In this document: one piece after another, positions 32,529 to 40,839 of the stretch | Position numbering within the stretch: the first letter of the stretch is position 1 | Layout of the letters: every line of letters starts with the position of its first letter | DNA from: Kitasatospora sp. Root107 | GTDB taxonomy: Bacteria; Actinomycetota; Actinomycetes; Streptomycetales; Streptomycetaceae | Direction: 5' to 3' | Assembly (NCBI RefSeq): GCF_001424875.1 | Contig: NZ_LMCT01000026.1 | Location: forward strand, 2,024 to 45,427 | Length of the DNA: 43,404 nt | Notes under the pieces: model-generated | What the model saw: the letters and a program-made list of their open reading frames with translations, nothing else | Database searches by the model: none | Told to the model about the DNA's origin: nothing | Position numbers and translations under genes: made by a program

Positions 32529-33416
32529 ATGCCCACCAACCACACCCAGCCCACCGTCACCGTGCTCGGCCTCGGGCCGATGGGCCGCGCCCTGGCAAGT
32601 GCCTTCGCGGACGCCGGCGTCCGCACCACGGTCTGGAACCGCACCCCGGGCCGGGACGCCGAGCCGGTCGCCCGGGGCGCGGTGAGCGCAACCACGGCAG
32701 AGGAAGCCGTGGCCGCGAGCGAACTGACCGTCATCTGCGTGGTGAACTATGACGCCTCGGACGCCGTGCTGCGCCGCGAGGAGGTCGAGGCCGCGCTCAA
32801 GGGCCGGGCGGTGGTCAACCTGACCGCCGACTCGCCGGACCGGGCCCGCTCCACGGCCGCCTGGGCGGCGGAACTCGGCGTCGAGTACCTGGACGGCGCC
32901 ATCATGACGCCGGCCCCGAGCATCGGCACGCCGGAGGCGGTCTTCATCCACAGCGGGCCGGCTGACCTCTACGAGCGGTACGCGCCGGTGCTGGCGGTGC
33001 TCGGCGGTACCCACACCCACCTCGGCGAGGAGATCGGCCGGGCGGCCGGCTTCGACATCGCGCTGCTGGACATTTTCTGGACGGCGATGGCCGGGTACGT
33101 GCACGCCCTGGCGCTGGCCAAGGCGGAGGGCATCAGCGGACGGGAGCTGGTGCCGTTCGCCCAGGGGATCGGCGCGATCCTGCCCCCGCTGTTCGCGGAG
33201 TTCGCCGAGGACTTCGACAGCGGCAGCTACTCAGGCGCGATCAACCCGCTCACCTCGGGGGTCTCCACCATGGCCCACGTCGTGCACACCGCCGAGTCGC
33301 ACGGCATCGACTCCGGGGTGATGCGCGCGGCCGAGGGTCTGGTCCGCCGGACCATCGCGCTCGGGCACGGAGAGGACGGGGTGAGCCGCCTCGCCGAGGT
33401 GCTGGGCCGCCGCTGA
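32529..33416 (+). CDS. NAD(P)H-dependent oxidoreductase, imine-reductase (IRED)-like
   Basis: 295 aa, the usual IRED length. The N-terminal Rossmann domain VTVLGLGPMGRALASAFADA ends in VWNRTPGR, whose Asn-Arg-Thr favours NADPH. This is followed by YLDGAIMTPAPSIGTPEAVF and the dimer-forming helical domain with FDIALLDIFWTAMAGYVHAL. Asp181 in ALLDIFWT aligns with the catalytic Asp seen in many (R)-type imine reductases (alignment by eye). AGGAG is 7 bases before ATG 32529. Expected to reduce cyclic imines or related C=N or C=O compounds; natural substrate unknown. Confidence 0.85.
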   Translation: MPTNHTQPTVTVLGLGPMGRALASAFADAGVRTTVWNRTPGRDAEPVARGAVSATTAEEAVAASELTVICVVNYDASDAVLRREEVEAALKGRAVVNLTADSPDRARSTAAWAAELGVEYLDGAIMTPAPSIGTPEAVFIHSGPADLYERYAPVLAVLGGTHTHLGEEIGRAAGFDIALLDIFWTAMAGYVHALALAKAEGISGRELVPFAQGIGAILPPLFAEFAEDFDSGSYSGAINPLTSGVSTMAHVVHTAESHGIDSGVMRAAEGLVRRTIALGHGEDGVSRLAEVLGRR

Positions 33417-33439
33417 ACGCCCCGCCGTACTGGGCGGGT

Positions 33440-33555
33440 TCAGGCGCAGGCGTCCAGCTCGCCGAGCAGCGAGGCCACCTCGAGGCCGGTGGTGAGGTAC
33501 TGCTCGCAGACCTCGTTGCCGAGCGCCGCCGCCGGATCAGGGCGGTTGGTGATGA
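33440..33555 (-). pseudogene. C-terminal fragment of an unidentified protein
   Basis: Minus-strand frame RPDPAAALGNEVCEQYLTTG, LEVASLLGELDACA, stop at 33440, with good GC3. Convergent with the IRED gene (23 bases). No start or family. Loses sense upstream of ~33555. Confidence 0.35.
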
Positions 33556-33655
33556 TCCGCGAAATTGGCGGTGACGGACAATTCGTGATCGCCGTTGGGC
33601 ATTCGGGTGATGCATTGTCAGCTGGATGCGAGGCAGTGTCGCTTGGTCCGGATGC

Positions 33656-33850
33656 TCAGCAGCTGCCGTACCGGTTTCGGCAGGTGACGCAGGCGTGGGC
33701 CGGGTGGGTCCCGCATCGGTTGATGGGTATGCCACAGCCACCGCAGAGCTCGGTCTCGTGGGGTTCGCAGTTTTGCTCGGCGGCGGCCTGGACGCGCTGG
33801 TCCCAGGTGCCATGGAGGGCTGGCGCCTGCTGGTGAAGGGTTTCCCGTGA
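33656..33850 (-). pseudogene. Cys-rich zinc-finger-like fragment
   Basis: Minus-strand frame HGTWDQRVQAAAEQNCEPHE, then ELCGGCGIPINRCGTHPAHA, CVTCRNRYGSC, stop at 33656. The C-x2-C ... C-x2-C spacing with extra Cys/His suggests a zinc ribbon. The frame stays open upstream, but no start with a ribosome site is seen. Unknown family. Confidence 0.35.
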
Positions 33851-34099
33851 TCTCGGACACTCGTTCTTACGCGGCGAGGGTGTGTCGTAGGCGGGTCTCG
33901 TGCGGGGTGGATGACGGGCCGGGCGGCCTCGGGGGTGGTCGGCAGGGCGACCAACGAGATGGCGTCACCCTGCGTTACCCGAATCGGGACGCGCAGGGGT
34001 GGCCCTGGAGCATTGGCAGCGATCCGCCCTGAATCTCGTAGTCGGCAGGAGTCCCACAGGGCTTGCCTTGCCTAACCGTGATCACGAAGGATCGAGGGC

Positions 34100-34609
34100 A
34101 TGGCAAAGGTGGAGAGTGGCGCGTTCAGTGATGTGCCGTTGACGGGGCTCTTTCGTGATCTTGCGACTGTCGATGTGGAGCGCATGCGACAGGCGGCGCG
34201 ATCGGTGGACTCCGTGCGTCCTGCGGGGAAGCGACCGCCATGGGATTGGTTCATGGAACATGCTGCTTCGCCCGCCCCCCTGCCCTCCGCTGCCACTGGG
34301 GCCATGGTTGTCCTATTGACCGCTGTCGGTCTGTACGACGGCTCGTCCGACTGGTTGGAGCTGGAGCTGGATGTCTCGTGGACGTGTGACGGGCTCAGCG
34401 TGACCGCAGCTGTCAGCGTTGCCTGCTGGTGCGATGTCAACCACAACACCCACTACATCGACCCCGTGGATCTGAAGGTCGTGGACGGCGCATCGCTGGC
34501 CGCATCCTTCGAAGCCGCAGCTGGCCGTGTGCTCAGCTGGACTAAGCGCCCGCACGACCCCTCGTTCTGGCGGGCCCGCGCGGGACTGCCACAGCCACCT
34601 TTGCACTGA
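34100..34609 (+). CDS. Hypothetical soluble protein
   Basis: 169 aa from ATG 34100, with GAAGGATCGAGG just upstream. Sequence features: an N-terminal helical part (FRDLATVDVERMRQAARSV), a central beta-rich region (DWLELELDVSWTCDGLSVTA, AVSVACWCDVNHNTHYID) and a C-terminal helix with Trp (GRVLSWTKRPHDPSFWRAR). No signal peptide or membrane segment. Family not recognised; the size and alpha-beta layout resemble immunity-type proteins that surround it (DUF1877, SMI1). Confidence 0.65.
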   Translation: MAKVESGAFSDVPLTGLFRDLATVDVERMRQAARSVDSVRPAGKRPPWDWFMEHAASPAPLPSAATGAMVVLLTAVGLYDGSSDWLELELDVSWTCDGLSVTAAVSVACWCDVNHNTHYIDPVDLKVVDGASLAASFEAAAGRVLSWTKRPHDPSFWRARAGLPQPPLH

Positions 34610-34911
34610 CCGGCTGGATGTCCGACCGCGGACTGCCCGCCCGGGAGCGATGCGAGAGCGGGGGCTCGGCTGCGACCTCTTGGCCCACATCGTCGAATTC
34701 GGACGGAACAGGCCGTTCACCAGGGAAAGCATCACCTTCCGCAGCCCGTCTCAGTCGGTTCTCGCCAACTATCACTGACCAACCTCACCTGCTCAGCTAC
34801 CGCATTTGCCCGCCAAGTGCCGCTGCCGGCCGCAAAGGCCATGCCCACTCCCTATCGCAGGTGGGGAGTTTGAGTGAGCAGGTCTGTCCCATACATGAGG
34901 GGTGGGGATTT
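34610..34911. other. Stretch without a supported gene
   Basis: Nothing with coding character on either strand. Confidence 0.3.
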
Positions 34912-35320
34912 TCAACGGGCCCCATCAAAGCTCTCCCGATCGGGTTCGCGGGCGTCGTACTCCTCTTCCCAGCGGGCCCGCTCTTCCACGGACGGGAACG
35001 GGCGGTCCAAGAGGGCGTTGTCAGCGCGAAGCCCGTACTCGTTCGGCCCAGTGCCACCCGCGCTCGTCGTGGCGCAGGGAGAAGAGCCCGTAGTGCGGTC
35101 CGGCCCCGCCCGCACCCACCTCGAGAAGGAAGGTGCGGTAGGCCGGAGGGAAGGAGAGGCCGAGCTGTTCCTCGGCCGTTGCCACCTCGGCCTCGCTGAG
35201 AGGAGGCTCCAACCGGAACTCATGCCCGAACCCCCGTTCGGCACCGAAGACCTTCTCCGGGAACGGCGCCTCCCCCAGGGCCAGGACCTGCTCACGCACT
35301 CCCGGCCAGCCCGCGGTCAT
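34912..35320 (-). pseudogene. SMI1/KNR4 family protein, frameshifted
   Basis: ATG 35320 overlaps the upstream gene stop (ATGA). SMI1/KNR4 (SUKH) core: FRLEPPLSEAEVATAEEQLG, LSFPPAYRTFLLEVGAGGAG, PHYGLFSLRHDERGWHW. The frame then changes at ~35045 and continues PNEYGLRADNALLDRPFPSV, EERARWEEEYDAREPDRESF to 34912. Removing one G from the GGG run would join them. SUKH proteins are common immunity proteins against polymorphic toxins. Whether inactive or a sequencing artefact is open. Confidence 0.75.
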
Positions 35321-36129
35321 CCGTGGCACCTGAGCTTGATCAGCAGGACGTCGTCGGCCAGCGCGTCCAGGTATCCGCCGATGTCCTGCTGGCGGTGCCA
35401 CCCGTCCCTCATGTGCGGGCAGGTGTCCTCGTCCTCGCAGAGGCCGTGGATGGGCATGGTCCCGTCCTCGATCCACCAGCCGTCGAGGGTGAGAATGTCG
35501 GGCTGATAGACATGGGAGACCATCCGGCGTTCGAAGTCCGAGCGCTCACCGTCGAGCGCCCCGACAAGGCCGACCTGGTTGCGCAACCACAGGATCTCCC
35601 GGTGGCCCGGGATCTGACTGAGCGGATCCGCGGCGAACGCCTGCAGAAGCGGTTGAGCCGTGTAGTCGGCCAGTACTCGTTCCGCCGGATAGCCCTGGGG
35701 GTCGTCGAGGTGACGGGCCTGGAACGTCGACCACGGCAGCAACGGCGGGTGTTCGGGGGCGAGGCGGTGCCACAGATCCCAGGGCCCGCCCGCCCCGGCA
35801 CGGACAGTGGCCATCGTCTTCGAGAGCGCACGGAAGTCGGTCATGTCGAGCATCCCCCGAGGACCGCCGGCGCACATCCCCGCCTGACTCGGCAGCGGCG
35901 TGCCGTCGTAGCGAGGGTCATCGTGGATCAGTTGGGAGCTGTCCTGGAAACCGGGCAGCACCGAGAACCCGCTGCCGTCGCTGCCTCCGCGGACGGTCCA
36001 CGAGTCCCAGATGAACCGCCACTGGGGGTTGGCGAACATCTCGAACGGCGCCATCGCCTGCCCGAGCGCCGTGCCCAGATCTTCTCTCGCAGCCGCGGGC
36101 AGACAGACCACGACCCGGATTCCCGCCAT
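35317..36129 (-). CDS. Hypothetical protein upstream of SMI1
   Basis: 270 aa from ATG 36129 (GGGGGCGGAG upstream; a GTG at 36165 would add 12 residues). Features: VVVCLPAAAREDLGTALGQA, FANPQWRFIWDSWTVRGGSD, DMTDFRALSKTMATVRAG, WLRNQVGLVGALDGERSDFE, and a C-terminal His/Cys/Asp part LCEDEDTCPHMRDGWHRQQD. No signal peptide. A family of unknown function repeatedly seen in streptomycetes; the N-terminal RVVV-LP strand and Trp-rich segment are its recognisable marks. Overlaps the SMI1 gene by 4 bases, so the two are co-translated. Confidence 0.75.
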   Translation of the reverse strand: MAGIRVVVCLPAAAREDLGTALGQAMAPFEMFANPQWRFIWDSWTVRGGSDGSGFSVLPGFQDSSQLIHDDPRYDGTPLPSQAGMCAGGPRGMLDMTDFRALSKTMATVRAGAGGPWDLWHRLAPEHPPLLPWSTFQARHLDDPQGYPAERVLADYTAQPLLQAFAADPLSQIPGHREILWLRNQVGLVGALDGERSDFERRMVSHVYQPDILTLDGWWIEDGTMPIHGLCEDEDTCPHMRDGWHRQQDIGGYLDALADDVLLIKLRCHG

Positions 36130-36424
36130 CTCCGCCCCCGTATCCCATGTTCGATCAGTCGACACATGACCCTATCGAGCTGATACCACCCGCCACGACC
36201 GGCTTTCTCCGGGAAGCGATCTTCAACACGATGCCTTGCCGCAGGCCGGCCTCACTCGTGAACACCCCTGGCCGCGGCTGTTCTTGAGTTGGCTCGGCAA
36301 CCAACAAGGTCCCGTCCGGTCGGACCAGGTCAAGCCCAAACTACCGGCCGCACCTGCAGGTTGGCCCCCGGCAGGGTCGTGCGGCGGCCGGTTCGCCTAA
36401 CGGTTGCACAGTCGCAGGTAGGTC

Positions 36425-36841
36425 TCAACGACGCTCGGCGAGCCATAGGGCCAGCCGGCTTGCGAGCGGATCGAGGGCGGTGGGGTCGGGATCGGGTGGC
36501 CCCGCCAGCGGGACACCGCCGGAGTGGTACTGGAAGAAGAAGCTCAGGTCGCCGTCGGTAGCGGCGAGGGAGGCCAGGGGGAGCAGAGGGTCGGCCCCGG
36601 CCATGAAGCGAGGGCTCGCCCACTCCGGCGAGATCTCGGCGATCGGGGAGCCCTCGGCGCGGTTCCAGCCAAGGAACATCACCCAGCGGGCGCCGCGCAT
36701 GCGGAGAGGGTAGCCGGCTACCCGGTTCACGAAATCGCCCAGGGTGGTAGCGCCGTCGAAGGTGGCGTCCTGCTGGTGCGGCGCATCGCAGTCGTCCCCC
36801 ATGCACACGCTGTCTCGCGTCAGGAGCACTTTCACTGTCAT
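36425..36841 (-). CDS. Hypothetical protein
   Basis: 138 aa (MTVKVLLTRDSVCMGDDCDA; GDFVNRVAGYPLRMRGARWV; DGDLSFFFQYHSGGVPLAG). Two close Cys (MGDDCD preceded by VC) near the N-terminus, mixed alpha/beta, no signal peptide. Codon bias supports it; not a recognised family. Lies alone between 295- and ~450-base gaps; similar proteins in streptomycetes occur near SMI1-type genes. Confidence 0.65.
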   Translation of the reverse strand: MTVKVLLTRDSVCMGDDCDAPHQQDATFDGATTLGDFVNRVAGYPLRMRGARWVMFLGWNRAEGSPIAEISPEWASPRFMAGADPLLPLASLAATDGDLSFFFQYHSGGVPLAGPPDPDPTALDPLASRLALWLAERR

Positions 36842-37289
36842 GCCCGGAACGGTAGCCGCCAGATCCAGTTATCGTCAATATGACATTAATTGCGAGATGC
36901 CACGTCGGCCAGTTCGTCGACACGGGATTGAGCTACCGCCCGATGGCACTGTGACGGAGCCTCAGCGCCCGCCGCCCCGGTGAAATGTCTGCGCGTCCGC
37001 CGGTACGGCACGAACATGGGCCAAGCAACGAAGCCGTACTGGCTCGGGACTTCGCCCTGGCCGCCGTCCTCGCGGTCAGGGCTTTCTGCGTTCGACGACC
37101 TGGCTCCTACGCTGTCCTCCCAGTACAGCGCAGAGCGCAACCGCTGACTCTGGCGCGAGTTCCGTGAAAGCCGCCAGTCGTGCCGAGCACCGGTGCCATG
37201 ACTTCCCCTGCGGTACAGCGGAGTTGATAATCGGTCATATTCGTGCGGCAGTTCGAGGCCGCCCGGTCCGTGTACTCGGGGGAGTCCGC
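36842..37289. other. Stretch without a supported gene
   Basis: AT-richer patch at 36868-36900 (CGTCAATATGACATTAATTG) looks like the promoter of the leftward hypothetical gene. Otherwise nothing assigned. Confidence 0.3.
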
Positions 37290-37943
37290 TTGCCGACCGA
37301 CAAGGGCTCGAAGCCCGCGCCTCACGTCAGATCCGCCAAGGTCCTACCCCTTGCGGGGAAGCTGCCCCGGCCCGGCTACAGGCCGAGGACGGCACGGGGG
37401 GCGGTCGACCCGAAATGGAACCAAGCGGCGCTGCTCTCTGCGCTGTTCGCCCTCCTCAGCTGGTCGATGCCGCTGATCAGTGTGGCGGCGATCGGATTCG
37501 GAGCGGCCGCACTGTGGACCCGAGACCGCAGGCGCCTGCGCGCTACGGCGCTGGCCGTGCCGGCACTGGTACTCCCCCCGGTCTGGGTCGGCTACCTGCT
37601 GCTCACCGGAGCGCAGCTGATCGGCAGTGGCGGATCGGAGCTCAGCACCCTCGAGATCGGAGAGTGCTACAACCGCACGACCGACCCGGACTACAAGACG
37701 AGCCCCTTGGTGCTGCCAGTGCCCTGCACGGGCGCGTACGAGGGCAAGGTCTACGCCACGTTCCAACTGACCGGCGGCAGTACTTCCCCGGGCTCGGCGG
37801 CCCTGCACCGCCAGGCGAACGAACTGTGCACCACGTGGCTCGCCGACCACCGCCAGTGGCTCGGCACGCCGCGCACCGGGGTGCCGTCGGACAGGCGCTG
37901 GTCGACAGACGGGAAGCGGAGGGCCACCTGCGCCGTCGAATGA
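37290..37943 (+). CDS. Membrane protein with septum-formation-like C-terminal domain
   Basis: About 217 aa. Two transmembrane segments (AALLSALFALLSWSMPLISV, AVPALVLPPVWVGYLLL) of a DUF4190-like hairpin are followed by an outside domain. That domain begins LEIGECYNRTTDPDYKT, then PVPCTGAYEGKVYATFQLTG and ANELCTTWLADHRQW, like the septum formation family (paired Cys, G-E-C-Y). Start is uncertain: TTG 37290 has GGGGGAG 5 bases upstream, while GTG 37164 would add an unlikely 42 residues. Role in envelope or division is only a family label. Confidence 0.7.
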   Translation: MPTDKGSKPAPHVRSAKVLPLAGKLPRPGYRPRTARGAVDPKWNQAALLSALFALLSWSMPLISVAAIGFGAAALWTRDRRRLRATALAVPALVLPPVWVGYLLLTGAQLIGSGGSELSTLEIGECYNRTTDPDYKTSPLVLPVPCTGAYEGKVYATFQLTGGSTSPGSAALHRQANELCTTWLADHRQWLGTPRTGVPSDRRWSTDGKRRATCAVE

Positions 37944-38246
37944 CTGCACCGGTCCTGACGTGTCTGCTCACCAACAAGGTGCCCAGCTGCTGCGGCTGAC
38001 TCCCCCTCAAGCTGAAGGCAGTCGCGCACCATTGTGGCCGACGGCCAGGTCCTCGTGTCCGCCCAAGGGGTCCGGCCGCTCGGGCGGATCGGCATCCAGA
38101 CCCTGATCGAGCCTGCCCCGCCGGTCCCGTGACCGCCCGCGCTGGTCGGCAACCGCGATGGTGAGGATGCCGCCGTGTGTGGCGAAGCGACTCTCAAGAC
38201 CGGTCAGGAATCGAGAAGCCCCGACTGCCACGCAGCCCCTAGCGTG
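37944..38246. other. Mostly non-coding; short coding-like scrap
   Basis: On the plus strand 38030-38131 a frame with high GC3 reads TIVADGQVLVSAQGVRPLGR then IGIQTLIEPAPPVP and stops. It looks like the C-terminus of a lost gene of unknown family. The rest holds the promoter of the VOC gene. Confidence 0.3.
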
Positions 38247-38912
38247 ATGGTCATGGCAACCACCGCTTCCACCGCAGCCCACACGTCCCTCGCGTCCGTC
38301 ACCCTTGAGGTGGCCGACCTCGAGGCCGCCCGCCGCTTCTACAGCGCCTTCGGCGTGGACAGCTACCTGTCCCTACGGGCGTCCCAGGCGCACTCCACCG
38401 GATTCCGCGGCTTCACCCTGGCGCTCACGGTGTCCGGGCCGACCACCGTCGACAGCTTCGTCGGCGCCGCCGTGGACGCCGGCGCCACGGTGCTGAAGCC
38501 GGCCGCGAAGTCGCTGTGGGGCTACAGCGGCGTCGTCCAGGCCCCGGACGGGACGATCTGGAAGATCGCGACCTCGGCGAAGAAGGACACCGGCCCCGCC
38601 ACCCGCAAGATCGACCAGGTCGTCCTGCTGATCGGCGTCGAGGACGTGAAGGCCACCAAGCAGCTCTACGTCGGCCGGGGCCTGACCGTGGCCAAGAGCT
38701 TCGGTGGCAAGTACGCCGAGTTCGCCCCCGGTCAGTCCAGCCCCGTCACCCTGGCGCTGTACAAGCGCCGTGCCCTTGCCAAGGACCTCGGCGTCCCCGC
38801 CGACGGCACCGGCTCGCACCGCATCGTCCTCGGCAGCGCCGCCGACGCCTTCACCGACCCGGACGGGTTCGCCTGGGAGGCTGCCGCGCCGGTCGGCGGC
38901 ACGCCGTCCTGA
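38247..38912 (+). CDS. VOC (glyoxalase/bleomycin resistance-fold) protein, two-domain
   Basis: 221 aa, two beta-alpha-beta-beta-beta modules: HTSLASVTLEVADLEAARRF, then AVDAGATVLKPAAKSLWGYS and VQAPDGTIWKIATSAKK, and a second half starting IDQVVLLIGVEDVKATKQLY with a closing ADAFTDPDGFAWEAA. Metal-site Glu/His are not conserved in every expected place, so enzyme or binding protein cannot be told. ATG 38247 or 38253. First gene of a likely four-gene set with a second VOC protein, a DUF1905 protein and a DoxX-like protein. Confidence 0.82.
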   Translation: MVMATTASTAAHTSLASVTLEVADLEAARRFYSAFGVDSYLSLRASQAHSTGFRGFTLALTVSGPTTVDSFVGAAVDAGATVLKPAAKSLWGYSGVVQAPDGTIWKIATSAKKDTGPATRKIDQVVLLIGVEDVKATKQLYVGRGLTVAKSFGGKYAEFAPGQSSPVTLALYKRRALAKDLGVPADGTGSHRIVLGSAADAFTDPDGFAWEAAAPVGGTPS

Positions 38913-38989
38913 CTCTCGGCCCGCTTGACTCTCCCGCCGTACCGATTGAGCGGCGAACACGCATACATCCACAGTGCAAGGAGTAAGAC

Positions 38990-39403
38990 ATGAAGGCGCA
39001 CGTCAGCTCGATCCTCCTCGGTGTCCGGGACATGGACCGGGCCAAGCGGTTCTACACCGAGGGGCTCGGCTGGAAGATCACGAACGACTACGGCATCTCG
39101 GTGTTCTTCGAATCGGACGGCGCCTCGCCGGTCGGCTTCTACAGCCGCGACGGCCTGGCCGACCAGGTGGGCACGGACCCGGAAGGCAGCGGCTTCAGCG
39201 GACTGGTTCTGACCTACGTCGTCCGCAGTGAGGCACGGGTCGCGGAGATCATGGCGGAGGCCCAGAAGGCCGGCGCCACGATCCTCAAGCCCGCTGGTGC
39301 TCTGCCGTGGGGCGGGTACGGCGGCACCTTCGCCGACCCGGACGGCCACATCTGGAGTCTCGGCTACAGCGCCCAAGGAACCGACCAGCCCTACGCGGAG
39401 TAG
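38990..39403 (+). CDS. VOC family protein (single domain pair)
   Basis: 137 aa. VOC modules: HVSSILLGVRDMDRAKRFYT, GLGWKITNDYGISVFFES, then EIMAEAQKAGATILKPAGAL and GYGGTFADPDGHIWSLGYS, typical of glyoxalase-like proteins with the C-terminal D-P-D-G-H. AAGGAG lies just upstream of ATG 38990. 77 bases after the first VOC gene and related to it (both have GATILKPA/GATVLKPA and a Gly-Tyr before the last module), suggesting an old duplication. Confidence 0.87.
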   Translation: MKAHVSSILLGVRDMDRAKRFYTEGLGWKITNDYGISVFFESDGASPVGFYSRDGLADQVGTDPEGSGFSGLVLTYVVRSEARVAEIMAEAQKAGATILKPAGALPWGGYGGTFADPDGHIWSLGYSAQGTDQPYAE

Positions 39404-39506
39404 CCGCAAATCTCCTGCCTCACACCCGGTTGCGGGAAGCGGGAGCGGTGATCGGAGCCGGGCGAGCGGGATCCACGGTGAACCAGCAGAACAACAGGAG
39501 AAGATC

Positions 39507-39941
39507 ATGAAGTTTCGGGCCCACGTCGAGCCCCCCGAACCCATGCGGGGCCTGGAGGTTCCGCCCGAGGTGGTCGCAGCACTCGGCGGGGGCGCGCGGC
39601 CTCCGGTGACGATCACGCTCAACGGGCATTCCTGGCAGAGCCGGGTCGCCCTCCTGCGCGGCCGTCACCTGCTCGGCCTCAGCAACGCCAACCGGCAGGC
39701 CGCGGACGTTGCGATCGGCGAAGAGGTCGAGGTCGAGGTGGAGCTCGACACCCAGCCGCGCATCGTCGTCGAGCCCCCGGACTTCGCCCAGGCCCTGGAC
39801 GACGAACCGGTCGCCCGCGCCGCGTACGACAACCTTGCGTACAGCCACAAGCGCGAGCATGTACGCGCCGTTGAGAGCGCGAAGAAGCCCGAGACGCGCC
39901 GGCGCCGTATCGAGAAGGCCATCGCCACCCTGCGGGGCTGA
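39507..39941 (+). CDS. DUF1905/YdeI (OmdA-associated) family protein
   Basis: 144 aa. Begins with the DUF1905 barrel (KFRAHVEPPEPMRGLEVPPE, VTITLNGHSWQSRVALLRGR, GLSNANRQAADVAIGEEVEV). It ends in the YdeI/OmpD-associated helices (FAQALDDEPVARAAYDNLAY, SHKREHVRAVESAKKPETRR). ATG 39507 has ACAGGAG 7 bases upstream. Co-directional with two VOC genes and a DoxX-like gene; the function of this family is unsettled. Confidence 0.85.
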   Translation: MKFRAHVEPPEPMRGLEVPPEVVAALGGGARPPVTITLNGHSWQSRVALLRGRHLLGLSNANRQAADVAIGEEVEVEVELDTQPRIVVEPPDFAQALDDEPVARAAYDNLAYSHKREHVRAVESAKKPETRRRRIEKAIATLRG

Positions 39942-40021
39942 CCCTCGAAAGCAAGACTCCGGCGGCAATGCAATCGCCGTGCGGAGGCATCGTCCTGCCC
40001 AACTCCCCCGAAGGGACAACT

Positions 40022-40471
40022 ATGTCGAAACGCGTCATGACCGGTCTGTACTGGTTCCTGGCCTTCGAGTTCGCGCTGGGCGCCGTGACCAAGTACTGGC
40101 CAGGCGACACGATGTTCAGCTCGGCGTACTCCGCGAAGTTCGTCGAGTGGGGATACCCGTCCTGGATGCGCTTCGTGGTCGGTGCTCTGGAAGGTGCCGC
40201 CGCCGTCCTGCTGGTGATCCCCAAGGGGCGAACACGCTTCCTGGGTGCCATGACGCTGATGTTCGTGCTCACCGGCGCGGCCACCACTCACATCGTCAAC
40301 CACGACCCGACGGTGGAAAGTTGGGCCGCGCCGACCCACCTCGTCATCATGGGCATCCTCGCACTGGCCAACTGGCCCGCCGACTGGCGAGACCTCCTGC
40401 GGGCTCCTACCGCGCCGACAGCCCGAACATCACGTCCAACCGACGAAATGACAAGGGCGCACCATCCTTAG
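40022..40471 (+). CDS. DoxX-like membrane protein
   Basis: 149 aa with four hydrophobic segments: GLYWFLAFEFALGAVTKYW, MRFVVGALEGAAAVLLVIP, FLGAMTLMFVLTGAATTHIV and THLVIMGILALANWPADW. Order and length fit DoxX/DoxD-like small integral membrane proteins. CGAAGGGAC precedes ATG 40022. Last gene of the VOC set; 80 bases after the DUF1905 gene. DoxX proteins in other actinobacteria associate with oxidative-stress redox complexes, but no such partner is here. Confidence 0.8.
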   Translation: MSKRVMTGLYWFLAFEFALGAVTKYWPGDTMFSSAYSAKFVEWGYPSWMRFVVGALEGAAAVLLVIPKGRTRFLGAMTLMFVLTGAATTHIVNHDPTVESWAAPTHLVIMGILALANWPADWRDLLRAPTAPTARTSRPTDEMTRAHHP

Positions 40472-40590
40472 AGGGAAACCCTGACCTGCACCGACCTGCG
40501 GCGGCCACATCGCCCCGCCGCTCTGGGCTTTGCCCCGCGACGTGGACAGCGGCCTCCCGTAGGAACACGCTCGCCGCATGAAACTCTGGT
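40472..40590. other. Short spacer after DoxX-like gene
   Basis: No terminator-quality hairpin was identified by eye; nothing else assigned. Confidence 0.25.
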
Positions 40591-40712
40591 ATGCACGGCC
40601 TGGTGTCCTCGTACCCTGCGGACCTCACGGTCCGGCAGCGGCTGGCCGAGGTCTACCGGCCGAGGCAGGTCTCTGGGCCTACGACCGCCTCCAAGCCCTC
40701 GCCAAGGGCTGA
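40591..40712 (+). pseudogene. DUF6584-like fragment
   Basis: HGLVSSYPADLTVRQRLAEV followed, in another frame, by EAGLWAYDRLQALAKG and a stop at ~40712. The order matches the middle of small TPR-like DUF6584 proteins (GLV-S-P-DLT-R-LAEVY ... AG-W-Y). Start, N-terminal helices and C-terminal part are missing. Confidence 0.5.
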
Positions 40713-40839
40713 CCCGCCGTCAGCCGCGGTGCCCAGGAGCTCCCTCGCGAAGCCCCCGGGCAGCACCGAACCTCACCCTCGCGGAGGCGCTGACCTCCCC
40801 GGCGATCAGGCCCGGACCACCGACCGATACCGTTCGCCG

